A stretch of 38,222 nt of DNA from Deltaproteobacteria bacterium. GTDB taxonomy: Bacteria; JAEEML01. The position numbers and the translations under genes are program-made. Each line of letters begins with the position of its first letter. Within the stretch, counting starts at the first letter, position 1. Positions 34,245 to 38,222 of this stretch are shown in pieces. A model generated the notes under the pieces. It saw only the letters and a list, made by a program, of their open reading frames with translations. It did no database searches and was not told the DNA's origin. The DNA lies in assembly GCA_016283195.1 (NCBI GenBank), contig JAEEML010000124.1, positions 1-38,222 of the forward strand, given 5' to 3'.

Positions 34245-36686
34245 ATGAGTTTGGAAGGTAGTCTGACAGATATTCCGCTGGGTGAGTTGTTCCAAATCAT
34301 CTCTATGGCTAATAAAACCGGCTCTATAGTTTTACATACAGTCGGAGCCAGTGGTGAAATATTGCTATCGGCCGGCAAAGTATCGGCTGTGCTCAACAGC
34401 AATGTCAAAACAACCATAGGTGAAGTTCTCTTTGAAGACGGCATTATTTCCCCGCAACAATACCAGGAAATGATGTATTATCATCGCCACCATCCGGAAA
34501 ACGAGGATTATCAACCCCCGCGGCTCTGGGAAAAATTCGGTATCGATCCGGCCCAGGTTGAAAGCACATTAAAACACGCTGTGGAGAGCCTCATCTACCC
34601 CATGTTTGAATGGGATGGCACTTTTGATTACACAGTAGATGACAGTGTTATGGATAATTACCGGATATTCTCGGTAAATTCTCCGATGATTGTGCTTAAA
34701 AACGGCATAAATCCCCAATGGTTAGCTATGGAGGGTATGCGCCTTCTCGATGAGAAAAAGCGCAGTGAACCCGATCCTTATTCCGATTTTCTGGAATACA
34801 AAGAAAAGAAGCGGGAAGAAGAGTTTGGCTCTCTCAGCACACCTGCTTATGACGACCCCTTTGTCAGCGAAGTAACCGATGATGATGATTTTTCGGATCT
34901 CAACGACTCTGTAAACAAGGAGCCGGAAAAAGCCCCCGAACAAGAGCCGGAGCAAGAGCCGGAACAAGAGCCGGAACAAGAGCCGGAACAAGAGCCGGAG
35001 CAAGAACCGGAACAAAAACCGGAACAAGAGCCGGAGCAAGAGCCCAAACAAGAACCGGAGCAAGAACCGGAACAAGAGCCGAAGCAACCGGAAGAAAAAG
35101 CTCCGATCGGCCTTCATGAACATGCTCAGTCAATAACTATTGAAGTCAGCGATATAGTGCGCGATGCCCTAGCAGCGGCAGCTAAAGCTAAAGAGATATC
35201 CTCTAACGGCCCTCTGGCCAAAACTGAAGTGGCTGTTAAACCGAAATCGGAGCAAGAGCCGGAACAAGAACCCAAGCAAGAGCCAGAACAGGAACCGGAA
35301 CAGGAACCGGAACAGGAACCGGAACAAGAGCCAGAACAAGAGCCAGAACAAGAGCAGAAGCCTGAACAGGAACCGGAGCAAGAACCGGAACAAGAGCAGA
35401 AGCCAGAACAGGAACAGGAACAGGAACCGGAGCAAGAGCAGGAGCCAGAACAAGAGCCCGAACAAGAGCCCGAGCAGGAGCCCACAGATATTAAATATGC
35501 CGCAGGATGCACAACCATTGTCATAGACGATGACGAGACTTACCTAAGCCAAGTTAAGTCTGAGCTAACCAGCCTTAATCTTTCTGTTTTTACTTGTAAA
35601 TCAGTGCGGCTTGGTATCGATCAAATCAAAGAATCTTTGGCAAAAGAAGTACCGCTTCTCGTTATTGCCGATTTGGTAATAGCCAGATCGGACAGCAGCG
35701 GCATTTTAGGCGGCCTCGAAGTTTTAGCCGAGCTGAAAAAGCTTAATTCTTCCGTGCCTATAATTATTGTCACCGATTACAATAATGAAGATGCCAGGAA
35801 GGAGGCTCTCTCCTCCGGCGCCAATCATTTTATAGACAAGCCGCGCCGGAGTGCCATTTTGCCTAATGCCGTTTCTTCTGAAATGGCAGCTTTTTTCAAG
35901 AAAATAGAGCAGTTAATTGAGCCGCTTTTGCCTAAATCAAGCAAAGCGGACATAGCTCCTTCAGAGCCTGAGTCTGAGCCCAAAGCCCAAACAGCGGCCG
36001 AACCGCAAAATCAAGCTTTGGAAGAAGCACCGGCCGAAGATGCGCCGAAAACGCAAAAAGATGAGCCAGAAAATGATTTTGACCTCACAGCCGAGCTTTC
36101 CGAAGAACTTAGCGATGTGACTTTAGAGCTCGAAGAAGAGGCTCCGGCAGCCGGGCACGATTCGCCGGAAATTTCCACTCTAAAATCTATGATGCTTGAG
36201 CTGAATGACCCGGCAAACAAAGAAAATATCACTCTTCTAATTCTGCGTTTTGCCGCGAGTATTCTCCCGCGGGCGGCAATTTTTTATATTACCGATAACG
36301 AAGCTATCGGCCTTGGGGGATTTTCAAGTATAAACGGCGAGGAAGAAAATAGTAATTTTATTCAAAAAATACGCAAGCTTACCCTACCGATAGATAATGA
36401 TTCCATATTTAAAACAATTGTTAGCTTCCGCACCCCATATCGTGGTATTCTGCCAAATACGGCAGCTAATAATCTGCTGCTGGAAAAACTTGGGGGTATA
36501 AAGCCTATTGAGGTTTTTGCCGCGCCTATTGTCTCCGCCAACAAAGTGGCGGCGATTTTATACGGCGACACCGTATCCCAGCCTCTCACCAATACTCAGG
36601 GGCTGGAAATATTTTTATTGCAAGCCGGTTTGGCTATGGAGCGCACACTTTTAGAACGTAAACTCCTTGAGGCCAGTAAACACTGA
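34245..36686 (+). CDS. DUF4388/PATAN-receiver-GAF-like signalling protein with (EPEQ)n linker
   Basis: This 813-residue cytoplasmic protein opens with a DUF4388/PATAN domain (about 1-130, SLTDIPLGELFQIISMANKTGSI). An acidic region follows, then two long Glu-Pro-Glu-Gln tracts (about 231-282 and 336-413) separated by about 50 ordinary residues. The receiver domain (about 422-545) has the acidic pocket D428-D430, the phosphate acceptor D476 and K532 in IDKP. After a Pro/Glu linker, a C-terminal GAF-like domain (about 640-813) ends in a helix. PATAN-receiver proteins occur in myxobacterial motility and chemosensory systems. The ATG fits the domain start although the ribosome binding site is weak. 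cheY and cheA follow, so it is probably part of the same phosphorelay. Confidence 0.8.
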   Translation: MSLEGSLTDIPLGELFQIISMANKTGSIVLHTVGASGEILLSAGKVSAVLNSNVKTTIGEVLFEDGIISPQQYQEMMYYHRHHPENEDYQPPRLWEKFGIDPAQVESTLKHAVESLIYPMFEWDGTFDYTVDDSVMDNYRIFSVNSPMIVLKNGINPQWLAMEGMRLLDEKKRSEPDPYSDFLEYKEKKREEEFGSLSTPAYDDPFVSEVTDDDDFSDLNDSVNKEPEKAPEQEPEQEPEQEPEQEPEQEPEQEPEQKPEQEPEQEPKQEPEQEPEQEPKQPEEKAPIGLHEHAQSITIEVSDIVRDALAAAAKAKEISSNGPLAKTEVAVKPKSEQEPEQEPKQEPEQEPEQEPEQEPEQEPEQEPEQEQKPEQEPEQEPEQEQKPEQEQEQEPEQEQEPEQEPEQEPEQEPTDIKYAAGCTTIVIDDDETYLSQVKSELTSLNLSVFTCKSVRLGIDQIKESLAKEVPLLVIADLVIARSDSSGILGGLEVLAELKKLNSSVPIIIVTDYNNEDARKEALSSGANHFIDKPRRSAILPNAVSSEMAAFFKKIEQLIEPLLPKSSKADIAPSEPESEPKAQTAAEPQNQALEEAPAEDAPKTQKDEPENDFDLTAELSEELSDVTLELEEEAPAAGHDSPEISTLKSMMLELNDPANKENITLLILRFAASILPRAAIFYITDNEAIGLGGFSSINGEEENSNFIQKIRKLTLPIDNDSIFKTIVSFRTPYRGILPNTAANNLLLEKLGGIKPIEVFAAPIVSANKVAAILYGDTVSQPLTNTQGLEIFLLQAGLAMERTLLERKLLEASKH
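34938..35090 (+). repeat. first EPEQ-coding tandem repeat tract
   Basis: A 12-bp unit of the type GAGCCGGAACAA, coding EPEQ, is repeated about twelve times, with single-base synonymous and a few coding changes (EPKQ, KPEQ). The first few copies are nearly identical and later copies differ at third positions. It stays in frame and encodes an acidic, probably extended linker. Confidence 0.85.
35250..35483 (+). repeat. second EPEQ-coding tandem repeat tract
   Basis: About nineteen degenerate copies of the same 12-bp unit, using GAA/GAG and CAA/CAG and CCG/CCA interchangeably, with EQKP and EQEQ variants and some higher-order units. It is in frame and ends just before the receiver domain. A segment of about 160 bp of unrelated coding sequence separates it from the first tract, so a duplication or interruption is possible. 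Confidence 0.85.
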
Positions 36687-36714
36687 GCCGATAGGTGCAG
36701 AGCGAGAGGTTATA

Positions 36715-37101
36715 ATGAAGGTACTCGTTGTTGAAGACAGTTCGGCCATGCGTAATGTCATTGCTTCTACAGCTGAAGAAGTACAGGGGGTTGTGGCAGT
36801 GCAGGCACCCAATGGTTTTGAGGCTTTAAAGCTTTTGCCAAGCGGTGATTTTGCCCTTATTATTACCGATATAAATATGCCGGATTTAAACGGACTGGAA
36901 CTAATCCGTTACATAAGACAGCACCCCCGTTATCAAACCACCCCTTTGTTTATTGTTACAACTGAAGGCAGCGATACCGATAGGCAGCGCGGTTTGGCTC
37001 TTGGCGTAAACGAATATTTAATAAAGCCATTTGATCCACGGGCCCTCAAAACGTTAATCAACAAATATTTGGTGGAAGAAGGAGCTAATCGTGGTGAGTA
37101 A
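36715..37101 (+). CDS. cheY: CheY-like single-domain response regulator
   Basis: This 128-residue receiver has the acidic pair E7/D8 (VVEDSSAMR), the phosphate acceptor D52 in TDINMPDLNG, the T/S switch position in FIVTTEGSD and K104 in LIKPFD. No output domain. CheY-type proteins shuttle phosphate from CheA to a target such as a motor or another regulator. The ATG at 36715 has AGAGG just upstream; an upstream TTG would run back into the previous gene. It follows the DUF4388 gene by 28 nt and overlaps the cheA start by 11 nt, so coupling with CheA is likely. Confidence 0.9.
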   Translation: MKVLVVEDSSAMRNVIASTAEEVQGVVAVQAPNGFEALKLLPSGDFALIITDINMPDLNGLELIRYIRQHPRYQTTPLFIVTTEGSDTDRQRGLALGVNEYLIKPFDPRALKTLINKYLVEEGANRGE

Positions 37102-38222
37102 TAGCGACGGAAAACGTTCAAGCAAAAAGAACGGAAAAAATAATAATGAAATCGCCAAAAACAGCGAGTTTCTTAACGAAGCGCAGGAAATTATTGATGA
37201 TTTAAATCGTGATCTCCTGGTGCTGAACTCCAGCGAAAAACAAAATGCCGACCCGGAGCTGATAAATAATCTCTTCCGCAGTGCCCATTCTTTAAAGGGG
37301 CTGGCCGGTATGTTCAATGTGCGCTATGTCTCTATTTTAGCTCACAATTTGGAAAATGTGCTGGATGCGTTGCGCCTAGGAAAAATAGAGCTTTCGCAGG
37401 AGCTTTTAGATACATTTTTCGATGCTATTGAGCTCTTTACCAAGCTCATTGCCAATTCCGACGACACCAATGACGATGCCAGAGTTGAGCAACTAATGCT
37501 CAGAATGGATCGCCTGATTATTCAAAATCAGGATGCCAATCACGGCGATTTGGCCGCCAAATTGGATTTGCCGGCCGCAGTATTTAACAGCTTTACCGAA
37601 TATGAAGAGCACCGCCTCATGGAGTGTCTGAGAAAAGGGCTCAATATCCTTTCCATCACCACTTCCATGTCTATTGCCGATTTTGATGTCTCGCTCACAC
37701 AATTAACTTCGGCTCTTAAGCAATATGGCGAAGTCATCACCAAATTGCCGGGCTCAAAGTTTGAATCGACAGAGCTCATATCTTTTGATATTATTCTTGG
37801 GACGCAGAAGACAGCCGAAGAGTTGCAAAAACTCATTGATTTTGATGATGTAACCGTGCGCCAGGTAAGCAAATCGGCCGCCACTGAAGCCTCATCTGCG
37901 GCCGAAACGGAAACACCGGCTGAAGATGCTTCCACAGCCAATGTGGGACAAGCCGTTATGCCGCTAAACGGCGATGGCGCTCCGATGAAGGAATTTATCG
38001 GCGAAGCCCAGGAAATTATTGATAATATCAATCGCCTGCTTTTGGAACTCGACAATGGCCAAAAAAGTGGCAAAATAGCACCTGATTTGATTAACGACCT
38101 CTTCCGCAATGCCCACTCGCTAAAGGGCCTCGCCGGTATGTTTGGCGCCATTGATATTTCCACTTTGGCCCATAACATGGAAAATCTGTTGGACGGTTTG
38201 CGCCTCGGCAAACTGGCCATTA
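37091..38222 (+). CDS. cheA: CheA-type histidine kinase N-terminus with two HPt domains (3' end cut by window)
   Basis: 377 codons are visible and the frame is open to the right edge. After a basic linker (about 1-32), the first HPt domain (about 33-130) carries the phosphorylatable His66 in RSAHSLKGLAG. A middle region (about 165-270), starting FTEYEEHRLMECLRKG, is the CheA-associated segment I recall from deltaproteobacterial CheA proteins. After an Ala/Glu linker, a second HPt (from about 300) carries His342 in RNAHSLKGLAG. The ATP-binding and CheW-like domains must lie beyond the window. The start is GTG at 37091 (AAGGAG 6 nt upstream) or GTG at 37094; both are inside the 3' end of cheY. 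The identity is strong, though which chemosensory class it belongs to cannot be told. Confidence 0.85.
   Translation, partial: MVSNSDGKRSSKKNGKNNNEIAKNSEFLNEAQEIIDDLNRDLLVLNSSEKQNADPELINNLFRSAHSLKGLAGMFNVRYVSILAHNLENVLDALRLGKIELSQELLDTFFDAIELFTKLIANSDDTNDDARVEQLMLRMDRLIIQNQDANHGDLAAKLDLPAAVFNSFTEYEEHRLMECLRKGLNILSITTSMSIADFDVSLTQLTSALKQYGEVITKLPGSKFESTELISFDIILGTQKTAEELQKLIDFDDVTVRQVSKSAATEASSAAETETPAEDASTANVGQAVMPLNGDGAPMKEFIGEAQEIIDNINRLLLELDNGQKSGKIAPDLINDLFRNAHSLKGLAGMFGAIDISTLAHNMENLLDGLRLGKLAI

Noticed and set aside
34938-35483. Tandem repeats as a CRISPR array
   Set aside because: The unit is 12 bp without spacers, stays in the coding frame and encodes EPEQ.
34722-35524. Minus-strand frames rich in Leu/Arg/Phe or Ser/Gly/Cys across the EPEQ repeats
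   Set aside because: They are the mirror image of the repeated GAGCCGGAACAA units. The plus-strand frame has complete, recognisable domains on both sides.

Overview
This window looks like chromosome from a Myxococcota-type (deltaproteobacterial) Gram-negative bacterium. The clues are large periplasmic TPR proteins and TPR lipoproteins, a trypsin-like lipoprotein ending in a MYXO-CTERM-like tail, a Hanks-type kinase next to a class III cyclase, and a DUF4388/PATAN-receiver fusion followed by CheY and CheA. The base composition is only moderate in GC, so a low-GC relative rather than a classical Myxococcus is likely. This placement is inference from gene content. No tRNA, rRNA, CRISPR array, insertion sequence or prophage was seen.

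Layout. (1) Positions 1-10707, minus strand: a tightly packed run transcribed from rocD (ornithine aminotransferase) through dut, miaB, a divergent DUF151 protein, an LPP20-like periplasmic protein, a zinc-ribbon SNF2 ATPase, a coiled-coil protein, a large zinc-ribbon protein, pgpA, and an acetyltransferase-only GlmU that runs off the left edge. Most junctions overlap or are about 10 nt apart. (2) Positions 10850-22926, minus strand: an envelope operon of a small inner-membrane protein, a coiled-coil periplasmic protein, two giant TPR proteins, a TPR lipoprotein, a zinc-ribbon Yip1-like membrane protein and the double-anchored protease. (3) Positions 23040-26324, minus strand: a YgfK-like flavin/Fe-S oxidoreductase with its own predicted promoter and operator. 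(4) Positions 26397-30906, minus strand: a second TPR cassette made of an inner-membrane-anchored TPR protein, an outer-membrane barrel-TPR fusion and a HEAT/TPR lipoprotein. (5) Positions 31064-38222, plus strand: signalling genes, namely a Ser/Thr kinase, a membrane-tethered adenylate cyclase, a DUF4388-(EPEQ)n-receiver-GAF-like protein, a CheY, and a CheA with tandem HPt domains cut by the right edge.

How they may work together. The two TPR blocks have the parts expected of an envelope-spanning scaffold: inner-membrane anchor, periplasmic solenoids, outer-membrane lipoproteins and a barrel. They recall the Glt/Agl gliding and sporulation complexes of Myxococcus, although no TolQR-like motor is present here. 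The neighbouring signalling genes could control such a structure. The least explained unit is the SNF2 ATPase/coiled-coil/zinc-ribbon trio at 1115-6165, which is translationally coupled inside a housekeeping operon.
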